The notes beneath the pieces are model-generated. The model saw nothing but the letters and a program-made list of their open reading frames with translations, searched no databases and was not told the DNA's origin. From the NCBI GenBank assembly GCA_001464915.1, contig LNED01000017.1, positions 1 through 64,000 of the forward strand: a stretch of DNA of 64,000 nucleotides, written 5' to 3'. This document shows, piece after piece, positions 24,670 through 32,196 of this stretch (its first letter is position 1; each line of letters begins with the position of its first letter). This stretch comes from Sphingomonadales bacterium Ga0077531 (GTDB lineage Bacteria > Pseudomonadota > Alphaproteobacteria > Sphingomonadales > Sphingomonadaceae). A program made the translations under genes and the position numbers.

Positions 24670-25086
24670 CTATTTCGCGAACAGCTGGCCGATATCGGCG
24701 AATGCCTTCTTCTCGATGGCGTTGCCGCTAGGGCCTTTGAAGACCATTGTCGCCTGCTCCCCGGCTTTTCCCTTGAAGCGAGCGTAAGGCTCAATCAGGA
24801 AGTCCATGCCCGCTGCGGACAGGGTATCTGCCGTCTTGTTCCATAAATCCATCGGCAGCACGATCCCAAAGTGCCGGATCGGCACGCCATGGCCACCGAC
24901 TTCGTTCGCCGACACGAGGCCAATTTCGGCAGGCGAAAGATGGCCAACAATCTGGTGTCCAAAGAAGTCGAGGTCCACCAACTCTGTTGCGCTGCGCTCC
25001 TCGGGGCAGCCGAGCAGGTCGCCGTAAAGCGCTCGTGCAGCCGCGAGATCGTGGACCGGAAATGCGAGGTGGCAAGGTGCGCTCAT
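24670..25086 (-). CDS. VOC/glyoxalase-family dioxygenase-like protein
   Basis: A 138-residue vicinal-oxygen-chelate protein. CHLAFPVHDLAAARALYGDLLG is the classic first beta-alpha-beta-beta-beta module; the metal ligands are probably His6, the His of IRHFGIVLP and the Glu of NAIEKKAF. Small members isomerise glutathione adducts or open aromatic rings, and the activity cannot be chosen from sequence. It is directly upstream of the homoserine dehydrogenase-like gene on the same transcript. Confidence 0.83.
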   Translation of the reverse strand: MSAPCHLAFPVHDLAAARALYGDLLGCPEERSATELVDLDFFGHQIVGHLSPAEIGLVSANEVGGHGVPIRHFGIVLPMDLWNKTADTLSAAGMDFLIEPYARFKGKAGEQATMVFKGPSGNAIEKKAFADIGQLFAK

Positions 25087-25123
25087 TGTTCAACTCCATC
25101 GGCAAGGGATGGAAACGTTTTCG

Positions 25124-25687
25124 TCAGGCCGGTAGAAGCCCAGTTCCCCGGTAGGTTTCGATCAAGCCATCGAAGAGTGCGACGTCCGCGCGGCTACGCG
25201 CCAGGAGCTGCGCCCCTGAAACCGCCGCGAAGATTGCACGGGCATGGGCGTTGCTTGCTCCAGTATCACCATCGCCGATGGCCGAAAGAAGCTTACTCAG
25301 CCAAGCGACGTTGACGTCGGCGAACGCCTGAACCTCCGCCTTCACAGCCTCTGGCAAATCGCTGAATTCCGCCGCCATGAAACTGCCCAAGCAAAGGCGA
25401 TTTCCGTTCTCGAGCGAGCGGCGGAAGATAGATGGATACCGTTGCAGCGCGCTGCGCGGATCAGACAGCTCTGCGAGCAGCCCGTCCAGCTCCGCGGCTG
25501 TGTCCTCCCAGTAGCGGCGCGCGACCGCGGTGCCGAGGTCGGCCTTGCTCGGATAATGATAATAGATGCTCGCCGACTTGATCCCTACGTCTGCTGCCAG
25601 ATCGCGGAAGTTGAGACCTGCATAGCCACTCTCCTGTGCCGACCTCCTGGCCGCTGCCAAAATTGCCTCTTTTGCATTCATAGTCAT
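25124..25687 (-). CDS. TetR-family repressor
   Basis: A 187-residue TetR protein. The DNA-binding helix-turn-helix is LNFRDLAADVGIKSASIYYHYPSKADL, characteristic of AcrR/NemR-like members, followed by a ligand-binding domain ending in VSGAQLLARSRADVALFDGLI. Only one Cys is obvious (RLCLGSF), which recalls thiol-based TetR sensors such as NemR but does not prove it. It diverges from a glutathione transferase, with two palindromic operators between them. Confidence 0.88.
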   Translation of the reverse strand: MTMNAKEAILAAARRSAQESGYAGLNFRDLAADVGIKSASIYYHYPSKADLGTAVARRYWEDTAAELDGLLAELSDPRSALQRYPSIFRRSLENGNRLCLGSFMAAEFSDLPEAVKAEVQAFADVNVAWLSKLLSAIGDGDTGASNAHARAIFAAVSGAQLLARSRADVALFDGLIETYRGTGLLPA

Positions 25688-25701
25688 GGCCGTCCAGGTT
25701 G

Positions 25702-25721
25702 CCTACCAAGTGACAGATAGG
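25702..25721. promoter_or_regulatory. TetR operator, repressor-proximal copy
   Basis: CCTACC-AAGTGACA-GATAGG has near-perfect inverted arms and matches a second copy centred 54 bp away (25756-25775). It begins 15 bp upstream of the TetR start codon, so it should give autorepression. Confidence 0.7.
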
Positions 25722-25755
25722 CATTGCCAGCCGAAATAGAAAGCTCTAGTTGTCG

Positions 25756-25775
25756 CCTACCAACTGGCAGGTAGG
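25756..25775. promoter_or_regulatory. TetR operator, GST-proximal copy
   Basis: CCTACC-AACTGGCA-GGTAGG is a perfect 6-bp inverted repeat with an 8-base centre. It ends ten bases before the GST start codon and overlaps its ribosome site, so bound repressor would block GST expression. Confidence 0.75.
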
Positions 25776-25785
25776 AGATTCCCAG

Positions 25786-26445
25786 ATGATGACGATCTAC
25801 GACTGGCACACCGGTCCATATCCGGCCCGCGTGCGCATCGCTTTGGGCGAGCTTGGGATGCAATCGCAGGTCCGCTTCGTTTCGGTCGACTTGTGGAAGG
25901 GTGAGCACAAAACGCCGGTGTTCCTCGTCAAAAACTATTCGGGCACGCTCCCGGTGCTAGAACTCGACGATGGGACGCTGATCGCCGAGTGCACCGCGAT
26001 TACCCAATATCTTGATGCCCTGAACGACAAACCCATGCTGACGGGTGTTACGCCACGCGAGCAGGGGGTGATCCACATGATGAGCAAGCGTGCCGAGATC
26101 GAACTGCTCGACGCGGTCAGTGTCTATTTTCACCATGCGACACCGGGCCTGGGGCCGGACGTCGAGATCTACCAGAATGCTGAATGGGGTCTTCGCCAGC
26201 GCGACAAGGCCGTGCGCGGAATGCATTATTTTGACAGCGTTCTTCGGCAGGTGCCCTTCATCGCTGGAGACACTTTCTCGATGGCCGACATTACCGTGAT
26301 CGGTGGCCTGATATTCGCCGGCCTTGTCAAACTTTCCGTGCCGCAGGAATGCGAGGCGCTGCGCGCCTGGTACGAGCGGATGCTGGAACGCCCGAGCGTG
26401 CAAAACCGGATTGTAATGTCGGAACCTGTGACGATCTCTGCCTGA
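25786..26445 (+). CDS. Glutathione S-transferase family protein
   Basis: A 219-residue GST with an N-terminal thioredoxin-like domain (IYDWHTGPYPARVRIALGELG, NYSGTLPVLELDDGTLIAECTAITQYLD) and a C-terminal helical domain ending ADITVIGGLIFAGL. It differs from the Nu-class protein at 10120 and probably conjugates electrophiles. ATG 25786 follows GGTAGGAG; the longer TTG frame would contain the operator. Control by the divergent TetR repressor suggests induction by an electrophilic compound. Confidence 0.88.
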   Translation: MMTIYDWHTGPYPARVRIALGELGMQSQVRFVSVDLWKGEHKTPVFLVKNYSGTLPVLELDDGTLIAECTAITQYLDALNDKPMLTGVTPREQGVIHMMSKRAEIELLDAVSVYFHHATPGLGPDVEIYQNAEWGLRQRDKAVRGMHYFDSVLRQVPFIAGDTFSMADITVIGGLIFAGLVKLSVPQECEALRAWYERMLERPSVQNRIVMSEPVTISA

Positions 26446-26970
26446 GGCTGCGCAGCGCATTCTCAAGGTGGGATGGTTTCCTGGCCGATGGTCAGCGATC
26501 CACCGGAAGAGAGGAGGGGGGAGGGATCGGGGGAGCGGATTGGCGCTTTAGACCGGAGGCCCACCCCTTGCAACAGGACATCACGCTGCGTTGCCAGTAG
26601 GCGCTTGACCCGTGGGCTCTTACCACGACCGCCGCGTCGCTGCACGCGATCGATAACGCGATTACGGACTGCCGCAATGCCGGTAAGGACCGCGAAACCG
26701 CTTCGGCCGTGACCCTCTTCGCGCGCTATCCGGGCATCATTTCCGCGCGCGCCGCGGACGACGCGGCACTGCGCCTTACATGCACCGACCGGATGCCGAG
26801 ATCCGGCGGCATCCCGTCCTGCGCACACTCGCTTATCGTGGCGTCGGCTATGACGAAGCGGCCAAGCGTGTCTTCCATGCGGAATGCCGCACGGCCACCT
26901 GCTTTGGGGGAATGGCGAATAGGCGGTTTGGCCAATGGGCTGCATGCAGACACGCAGCCCATTGTCCCGC
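26446..26970. other. Intergenic region with possible decayed coding sequence
   Basis: These 525 bases lie between convergent GST and azoR genes. A frame around 26780-26900 reads EIRRHPVLRTLAYRGVGYDEAA, which has protein-like composition, but no full gene or ribosome site is present. I see no terminator or repeat. It may be the remains of a gene I cannot name. Confidence 0.4.
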
Positions 26971-27585
26971 TCAGGCAGCGGCGGCCTCAAGCTCGTGTTG
27001 AAGCGTTTCTATGAATCCGTCCATCGTCGTCTCGCGCATGTCGACCGCCTTTGCACCGCCACCGGCCACGACGGTGACGTCGGTGATGCCGATCACGCCG
27101 AGAAGCAACCGCAGGTACTGCGTTGCGATGTCGCGGTCGCGGATCGGCGAACCTTCGGTGTAGACGCCGCCGCTCGCCATCAAGACCGTGGCGGTCTTGC
27201 CGGTCACGAGTCCTTTGCCGTCGAAGCCGAGCGTCAGCCCCTTGCGAACGATGCTGTCGATCCACGCCTTGAGCGCGGCAGGCACGTTGTAGTTGTAGAC
27301 CGGGGTCGCGATGACGAGGTGGTCGCAGGCAAGCAGTTCTGAGACGAGTTCGTCTGAGAGGCGCAGTTCGGCCTTCATCTCGGGCGAGTGTTGCGCATCC
27401 GGCGTGAAATAGGCCTGGAGCCATGGGGCAGTGACGAACTGCAAGTTGGTCTCTGTCAGGTCACGGACGACGACCTCGCCGTCCGGGTGTGCCGTCCGCC
27501 ATTCCGCGACGAAGCGACGTGTCATGTTGCGCGAGATCGACTGATCGCCGCGGGGGCTGGTTTCAACAACGAGAAGCTTGGCCAT
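26971..27585 (-). CDS. azoR: FMN-dependent NADH-azoreductase
   Basis: A 204-residue AzoR/flavodoxin-like quinone reductase that uses FMN and NADH. The FMN-binding start [14 protein letters not shown], the [22 protein letters not shown] segment and [12 protein letters not shown] are typical. Two-electron reduction of quinones avoids semiquinone radicals, so the gene fits a detoxification island. It is the second gene after the extradiol-dioxygenase-like gene (24-base gap), with a LysR gene diverging upstream. Confidence 0.93.
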   Translation of the reverse strand: MAKLLVVETSPRGDQSISRNMTRRFVAEWRTAHPDGEVVVRDLTETNLQFVTAPWLQAYFTPDAQHSPEMKAELRLSDELVSELLACDHLVIATPVYNYNVPAALKAWIDSIVRKGLTLGFDGKGLVTGKTATVLMASGGVYTEGSPIRDRDIATQYLRLLLGVIGITDVTVVAGGGAKAVDMRETTMDGFIETLQHELEAAAA

Positions 27586-27609
27586 GATTATTCCTTTCTT
27601 GAGATTCGA

Positions 27610-28401
27610 TCAGCCGAAACGGAAGCCGGATATCGGCTTGCCGAGAGCGTGGCCGTGGAAGTGAACGACGCCGGGCTCTCCAGAGGCGGCGCCCGCCGCG
27701 ACCATCAGCGGCAGCAGGTGGTCCTCATGGGGCTGCGCGACACGGGCATGCGGCGCGTCTTCCCATCGGATCAGAGCTTCGTCGCGAGTTGCGCCGTCGA
27801 TCATGACGGAGCGCAGCCAGGCGTCGAAGACCTCCGCCTTCTCGTCATTCGCCCCGCCGCCGAAGAAGCCGCGCATGTTGTGGTATGTCTGACCGCTGCC
27901 GAGGATCAGCACGCCCTCGTCGCGCAGGGGCTTCAACGCCCGCCCGATGGCAAGGTGGGCGGCCGGATCGAGACCATGCTGCAGTGAAAGCTGTATGAGC
28001 GGAATCTCGGCTTCGGGTAACATGACCTTCAGCGGCACGAAGATGCCGTGATCCCAGCCCCGAGCGTGCTCCGCGCCATTGGCAATGCCAGCGTCCGACA
28101 ACAGCTCGCTTACCCGCGCCGCGATTGCGGGGGCGCCGGGCGCAGGCCAGGTCAAGCGGTAGGTATGTTCGGGAAACCCGTCATAGTCGAACAGAAGCGA
28201 CGGGTGCGCGCCAGCGTTGACGGTCGGCACCTTCTCTTCCCAATGCCCGGATATGGCGAGGATGGCGCGCGGCTGCTCCGGCAGCGTCGCCATAAAGCCC
28301 CGCAAATAGGTCTCGAGGTCGCGCCACGTATCGCGCATCGGCCCGGGCTCCAGGAAGAAGCAGGGACCGCCGCCGTGATTGATGAAGAAGGTGGGTTGCA
28401 T
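27610..28401 (-). CDS. DODA-type extradiol ring-cleavage dioxygenase
   Basis: A 263-residue class III extradiol dioxygenase of the YgiD/LigB family. Metal ligands are expected in FFINHGGGPCF (His9), SGHWEEK and the later WDHGIFVP and GSGQTYHNM motifs. The E. coli relative opens catechol-type rings such as DOPA. It precedes azoR in one operon; together they could handle quinones and catechols that cycle oxygen. A divergent LysR gene and a GATAAAG-N10-CTTTATC repeat lie upstream. Confidence 0.9.
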   Translation of the reverse strand: MQPTFFINHGGGPCFFLEPGPMRDTWRDLETYLRGFMATLPEQPRAILAISGHWEEKVPTVNAGAHPSLLFDYDGFPEHTYRLTWPAPGAPAIAARVSELLSDAGIANGAEHARGWDHGIFVPLKVMLPEAEIPLIQLSLQHGLDPAAHLAIGRALKPLRDEGVLILGSGQTYHNMRGFFGGGANDEKAEVFDAWLRSVMIDGATRDEALIRWEDAPHARVAQPHEDHLLPLMVAAGAASGEPGVVHFHGHALGKPISGFRFG

Positions 28402-28438
28402 GTGCGCTATATGTTGGGTGGACGATCGTCATGGAAGT

Positions 28439-28462
28439 GATAAAGATGTGATAGTCTTTATC
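28439..28462. promoter_or_regulatory. LysR-type operator before the dioxygenase-azoR operon
   Basis: GATAAAG (28439-28445) and CTTTATC (28456-28462) are perfect inverted arms with a 10-base spacer, in the intergenic space of the divergent LysR (28477) and dioxygenase (28401) genes. It matches the size and placement of a LysR recognition site. Confidence 0.65.
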
Positions 28463-28476
28463 GGCTGAGGTGATGG

Positions 28477-29373
28477 ATGATTGGGAATTTCACGCTGGAC
28501 CAGCTCCGCGTCCTTACGACTATCGCCGAGACGGGCAGTTTCTCCGCGGCCGGGCGCAGTCTTGGCCGCGCTCAATCCGCCATCAGTCAGGCAGTTGCGA
28601 CGCTCGAGGACGTGCAGGGGGTAACGCTGTTCGACCGATCCGGCTTCCGGCCGGTCCTGACCGATGTCGGCCGGGTGCTGGTGGCACAGGCGCGCTCGGT
28701 CCTTGCGAGCGCCGCCCGGTTCGATGCCATAGCCGCCAGCACGCGCGAGGGGATCGAGGCCGAACTGGCAGTCGCGATCGATCCGCTTGTGCCAACTGCT
28801 GCCTTCATCGACAGCTTGCATGCGCTGCGCGCCGCATTCCCATTCCTTCCGGTCAGCTTTTCTACCGAGGGGCTGGGCGGAGCCGAGCGACGACTGCGAC
28901 GCGGGGACGCGGCACTGGCGTTCTGTATCCTGTTGCCAAGCGTACCGGATGACATCGTAGCGCTGCCTTTGCTTGGGATCGATCTTGTGCCGGTGGTGTC
29001 GCCCGCCCATCCCCTCGCCTTGCTAAATCGGCCTTTGGCAGCTGGCGACCTGGAAGAGCATATCCAACTCGTCCTCTCCGACCCGGCCGCACCCGATGGC
29101 CCGAGCTACGGCATCATCGGCACCAGGGCTTGGCGGTTCGTAGACCTCGCACGGCGAATGGATTTCTTGCTGGCGGGCCTGGGATGGTGCCGGATGCCCG
29201 AGCATCTCATCGCGCCACATCTGGCCGATGGTCGCTTGGTTGCATTGACCATTGAAGACGATTCGGCGAGCGCGACCGGTCCGCTGATGATCTACGCCGC
29301 CCACATGCGGAATCGCGCTCCAGGCCGCGCGGGGGCATGGCTGCTAGGCGAGCTGCAGGCGAGGCTCGGCTGA
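28477..29373 (+). CDS. LysR-family regulator of the dioxygenase-azoR operon
   Basis: A 298-residue LysR-type protein. Its helix-turn-helix is in TGSFSAAGRSLGRAQSAISQAV and the effector domain follows from residue about 90. It diverges from the dioxygenase-azoR pair with a clear operator between, so it is most likely their activator. It is unrelated in sequence to the OxyR-like LysR at 7964. The inducer is unknown; quinones would be reasonable. Confidence 0.9.
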   Translation: MIGNFTLDQLRVLTTIAETGSFSAAGRSLGRAQSAISQAVATLEDVQGVTLFDRSGFRPVLTDVGRVLVAQARSVLASAARFDAIAASTREGIEAELAVAIDPLVPTAAFIDSLHALRAAFPFLPVSFSTEGLGGAERRLRRGDAALAFCILLPSVPDDIVALPLLGIDLVPVVSPAHPLALLNRPLAAGDLEEHIQLVLSDPAAPDGPSYGIIGTRAWRFVDLARRMDFLLAGLGWCRMPEHLIAPHLADGRLVALTIEDDSASATGPLMIYAAHMRNRAPGRAGAWLLGELQARLG

Positions 29374-29863
29374 TCGGAACCCCGCAAAAATCATCGTCTT
29401 GGAAATCGACTACGCCTCACAGCGATCCGCCTTAAGCTCTGATTCCATTGATATGCGCTGAAGATCGTAATTCAGGCGGCCGCAAGGCGCCTGACAGATG
29501 CGCGATCCAATTTGGCTGACGGACGATCGATGGCTCGGCTTCAGCCGTTGATTTCCAAGAGCCTTGCCGCCCTCGCGTGGATGACAGGGTTTCGACAAGC
29601 CAATGAAATCGGAGACTTAATCGGCATTAATCTTCGGCACGCAGAGCTGCAGAAGTATGAAAACTATAGGCACAGTCTATTGGATAATTTTCTGGCTCAC
29701 TGCGATAGTCGGCAACGGCTACCACACCAGCGACGGCGTGCCTGACGCCGCTCCGGGATGAATGAGAGTGTCTTAGCCGGACGCACATTATTCAATGGCG
29801 CCGCGGTTAGCCAAAATAGATGGGCCGCCAAAGCGATGAAGAGAACAAGGGAGCCGCGTCACA
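29374..29863. other. Intergenic region carrying an OxyR-like promoter
   Basis: No reliable gene is visible in these 490 bases. The only strong signal is the OxyR-like element at 29655. A 77-residue plus-strand frame across it (29512-29745) overlaps the operator and has no ribosome site. Confidence 0.5.
29655..29709 (+). promoter_or_regulatory. OxyR-like operator and promoter before the third msrA cluster
   Basis: GTAT (29655), ATAG (29666) and CTAT (29677) are spaced 11 bp, followed by TGGATAA and, 23 bases after CTAT, GATAGT. It is nearly identical to the msrB promoter at 8879 over about 55 bases. It should drive the run 29864-32135 (hypothetical, membrane peptide, msrA, MBL hydrolase). Confidence 0.72.
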
Positions 29864-30202
29864 GTGCTGCACCTCATCGAGCCAGAGATACTTCCATCCG
29901 GCGCTTTCATCTTCACGCCGCTGGAACTGACGGTCATCGCGCTGGCGCGGCGCGAGAAATGCCAAAAGTTCGGATCGGGGCGCCATCTCGCGCAGGCCCT
30001 CTTCCAGAAAGATCAACTTCTTCCGGGAGGGCGTGAAAACGGGACACTCGCTGATCCCCGGCTCGAAGTGCTCCGCGCGTTCGTAAAAATTCTCGATCGG
30101 CGGGGCCAGCGGTTAGCTGCGGCGACGCAGATACTAAGGGAGGCCGGCTTCAGCAGTCTGCAGGAAACTTGGCTTCGCTCTGAATGTGCACGACCGCTTT
30201 GA
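29864..30202 (+). CDS. Hypothetical protein
   Basis: A 112-residue protein starting GTG with AAGGGAG about 11 bases upstream. It reads IEPEILPSGAFIFTPLELTVIALARRE near the N-terminus and ADPRLEVLRAFVKILDRRGQ later, a helix-rich soluble pattern with no known domain. It is the first frame after the OxyR-like promoter at 29655, which argues for it being expressed. An opposing minus-strand frame is weaker. Function unknown. Confidence 0.5.
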   Translation: MLHLIEPEILPSGAFIFTPLELTVIALARREKCQKFGSGRHLAQALFQKDQLLPGGRENGTLADPRLEVLRAFVKILDRRGQRLAAATQILREAGFSSLQETWLRSECARPL

Positions 30203-30245
30203 TCGTTTGCGTACCTTGAACCCTACTACCGGAAGGCAATGATTC

Positions 30246-30479
30246 ATGACCAATATCTCCGGGACTCCCCTTTGGCTCAACCGCAGAAAATCCCTTGCTC
30301 GGCGCGCCCTGCACCTTGCATTGGTCGCTTTCGTGATCCTTGGTTTAGTCGGATTGTATTTGCGTCCCGCCATGATGCATGTCCACAGTCCGCTGTTTCC
30401 GGCTGTTCTTATCGGCGCGCTGATGCTTTCGTTGATTGCGTCCACAGTCATAAGGCTCAGGCGCGCGCGACGGCCCTGA
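30246..30479 (+). CDS. Small two-helix membrane protein
   Basis: A 77-residue protein with a basic N-terminus (WLNRRKSLARR) and two hydrophobic helices at about residues 22-40 and 50-67, ending in an Arg-rich tail (RLRRARRP). It should sit in the inner membrane with both ends in the cytoplasm. GGAAGG lies just upstream. It lies 37 bases before msrA in the same run. No family was recognised. Confidence 0.6.
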   Translation: MTNISGTPLWLNRRKSLARRALHLALVAFVILGLVGLYLRPAMMHVHSPLFPAVLIGALMLSLIASTVIRLRRARRP

Positions 30480-30516
30480 TCTGCGGCAAGAATATGTCCC
30501 GGAGCGAGAGGTGAAG

Positions 30517-31119
30517 ATGACGAAGATGGGCTTTGGAGGGGGCTGCCATTGGTGCACCGAAGGGGTGTTCCAGGCGCTGCGCGGCGTTGCGCAGGTCGAC
30601 CAAGGCTTTGTCCAATCGGACGCTCCGGCAGATAGCTGGTCCGAAGGGGTGATCGTGACCTTCGATCGGTCAATTATCCCGGTGGCGACGCTGTGCGAGG
30701 TGCATCTCAGGACGCATTCAGCCGCCCGTGCCCGCTCACCTCGCGACAAGTACCGCAGCGCGATCTACATCTTCGATGAAAGCCAACGCCATGAAGCCGA
30801 ACAGGAGATCGCCCGCTTCGCCGAGGGGTTCGGCAAGCCCGCGCATACCCAAGTTCTACCGTTCAGAGGTTTCAAACCCTCGGACGAGCGTTACCAGAAC
30901 TACTATCGTACCGATCCGAGCCGGCCCTTCTGCCGCCGCTTCATCGATCCCAAGCTGGATTATATCCGGCAGCATTTTTCGGACGTGGCCCTGCCTGAAT
31001 CGAACGCTGTCGCCGAACACGCTGTAGATCGCGGCAATGTCTCGCAGGACCGCGACAGCGCTGCGATAATGACTGACAATTCTTCATCCGTCGAAACTCA
31101 ATCAAGGACGTCGCCATGA
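30517..31119 (+). CDS. msrA: Divergent MsrA with CHWCTE active site
   Basis: A 200-residue peptide methionine-S-sulfoxide reductase of the GGGCHWCTE subgroup. Cys10 aligns with the catalytic Cys; Cys13 is an additional active-site cysteine not found in the GGCFWG enzymes at 9442 and 39009. A weaker GDV-like pocket and RYQNYYRTDPSRPFCRRFIDPKL complete the fold. About 40 extra residues follow the family's end. It overlaps the MBL hydrolase start by four bases (ATGA). A different substrate range or recycling partner from the other two is likely. Confidence 0.88.
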   Translation: MTKMGFGGGCHWCTEGVFQALRGVAQVDQGFVQSDAPADSWSEGVIVTFDRSIIPVATLCEVHLRTHSAARARSPRDKYRSAIYIFDESQRHEAEQEIARFAEGFGKPAHTQVLPFRGFKPSDERYQNYYRTDPSRPFCRRFIDPKLDYIRQHFSDVALPESNAVAEHAVDRGNVSQDRDSAAIMTDNSSSVETQSRTSP

Positions 31120-32135
31120 TGACCAAAAAGCTATTCACTGTTGTCCCTCTCACCCTGGCGCTGCTTGGCCCGATATCCTCTTCTTCCGGTTTAGCGGCTC
31201 CGACACCCGTCGCAGTCCCCGACACGATAGCCGGGACCGTTCGCCAGACCGCTCCCGCAATCTATCGATTTACGATTGGTGATGCCCGGATAACGGCATT
31301 GTCGGATGGGTCCGTCCCGCTGGACCTGCACCAGTTGCTGCGCGGCGTCACGCCGCAAGCGATCGACGACATTCTTGCCCGCAGTTTCCTAGCCAATCCC
31401 GCAGAGGCTTCGATCAACGCGTATCTGATAGACTTCAACGGGCGGCGGATCCTTGTCGATGTCGGTGCCGGCGATCTTTTCGGCCCAGGCAATGGCGGCA
31501 GGCTGCTCGAGGCGCTGGCAGCAGCCGGGGCCGCGCCGGAGACAATCACCGACATACTCATCACGCATGTCCACAGCGACCACAGCGGCGGTCTCACGAA
31601 GGCTGGCAAGATCGTCTTCCCGCGCGCGACGGTCTATGCCGGCGGTGCAGATATTCGCTTTTTCTCGGATGTTGCCAACGCAGCAAAGAGCGGGCTCGAC
31701 AAGCGCTTCTGGACCGAGACCGAGCAGACGCTGACACCCTATGTCACGGCTGGCCGGGTGAAGCCGATCGATACCGATGGCGAAGTCGTGCCAGGCATTC
31801 GTGCCGAACTCCACCCTGGGCACACCCCCGGCACAGCCTTCTACACCCTGACCAGCAAAGGTCAGAGCATCGTCTTCGTCGGCGATGTCATCCACGCCGG
31901 CGCGGTTCAGTTCCCACGCCCCGACGTGACGATCACGTTCGATGTTCGCCAGGACGGCGCGCGCGCCGTACGCAAAGCTGCGTTCAGCCGCTTCGCTCGC
32001 GACCGCATGATGATCGCGGCGCCCCATCTTCCGTTCCCGGGGGTGGGCCATATCGCCGCGGACGGGTCCGGCTACCGGTGGTACCCCATCGAACAGACCG
32101 ATCGTGAGCCCATGAAGGAGAGGCTCAAGCTCTGA
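31116..32135 (+). CDS. Secreted metallo-beta-lactamase-fold hydrolase
   Basis: A 339-residue MBL-fold protein. An N-terminal signal peptide (KKLFTVVPLTLALLGPISSSSGLAA) directs it to the periplasm. The zinc site is HVHSDHSGG with later ELHPGHTPG (His), FVGDVIH (Asp) and APHLPFPG (His). It resembles the quorum-quenching lactonase and AidC-like group more than true beta-lactamases. It is translationally coupled to the divergent msrA. The substrate may be a lactone or an oxidised small molecule. Confidence 0.88.
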   Translation: MMTKKLFTVVPLTLALLGPISSSSGLAAPTPVAVPDTIAGTVRQTAPAIYRFTIGDARITALSDGSVPLDLHQLLRGVTPQAIDDILARSFLANPAEASINAYLIDFNGRRILVDVGAGDLFGPGNGGRLLEALAAAGAAPETITDILITHVHSDHSGGLTKAGKIVFPRATVYAGGADIRFFSDVANAAKSGLDKRFWTETEQTLTPYVTAGRVKPIDTDGEVVPGIRAELHPGHTPGTAFYTLTSKGQSIVFVGDVIHAGAVQFPRPDVTITFDVRQDGARAVRKAAFSRFARDRMMIAAPHLPFPGVGHIAADGSGYRWYPIEQTDREPMKERLKL

Positions 32136-32176
32136 AGCCCGGATCGCCTCTTGCATTCTCCAGCCACTGCGTTATT

Positions 32177-32195
32177 TATATGCGCGGCGCATATA
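32177..32195. promoter_or_regulatory. MarR-type 19-bp palindrome at the marR start
   Basis: TATATGCGC-G-GCGCATATA is identical to the site at 7852-7870. Its last base is one base before the first possible start codon of the MarR gene (32197), so bound repressor would block transcription or start of its own gene. Confidence 0.75.
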
Positions 32196-32196
32196 T

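Noticed and set aside
28391..28410. GTGCGC/TATATG sequence near the dioxygenase start as another MarR palindrome
   Set aside because: The arms do not pair; it lacks the GCGC-N-GCGC centre.
29512..29745. 77-codon plus-strand frame over the OxyR-like promoter at 29655
   Set aside because: It covers the operator and promoter and has no ribosome site.
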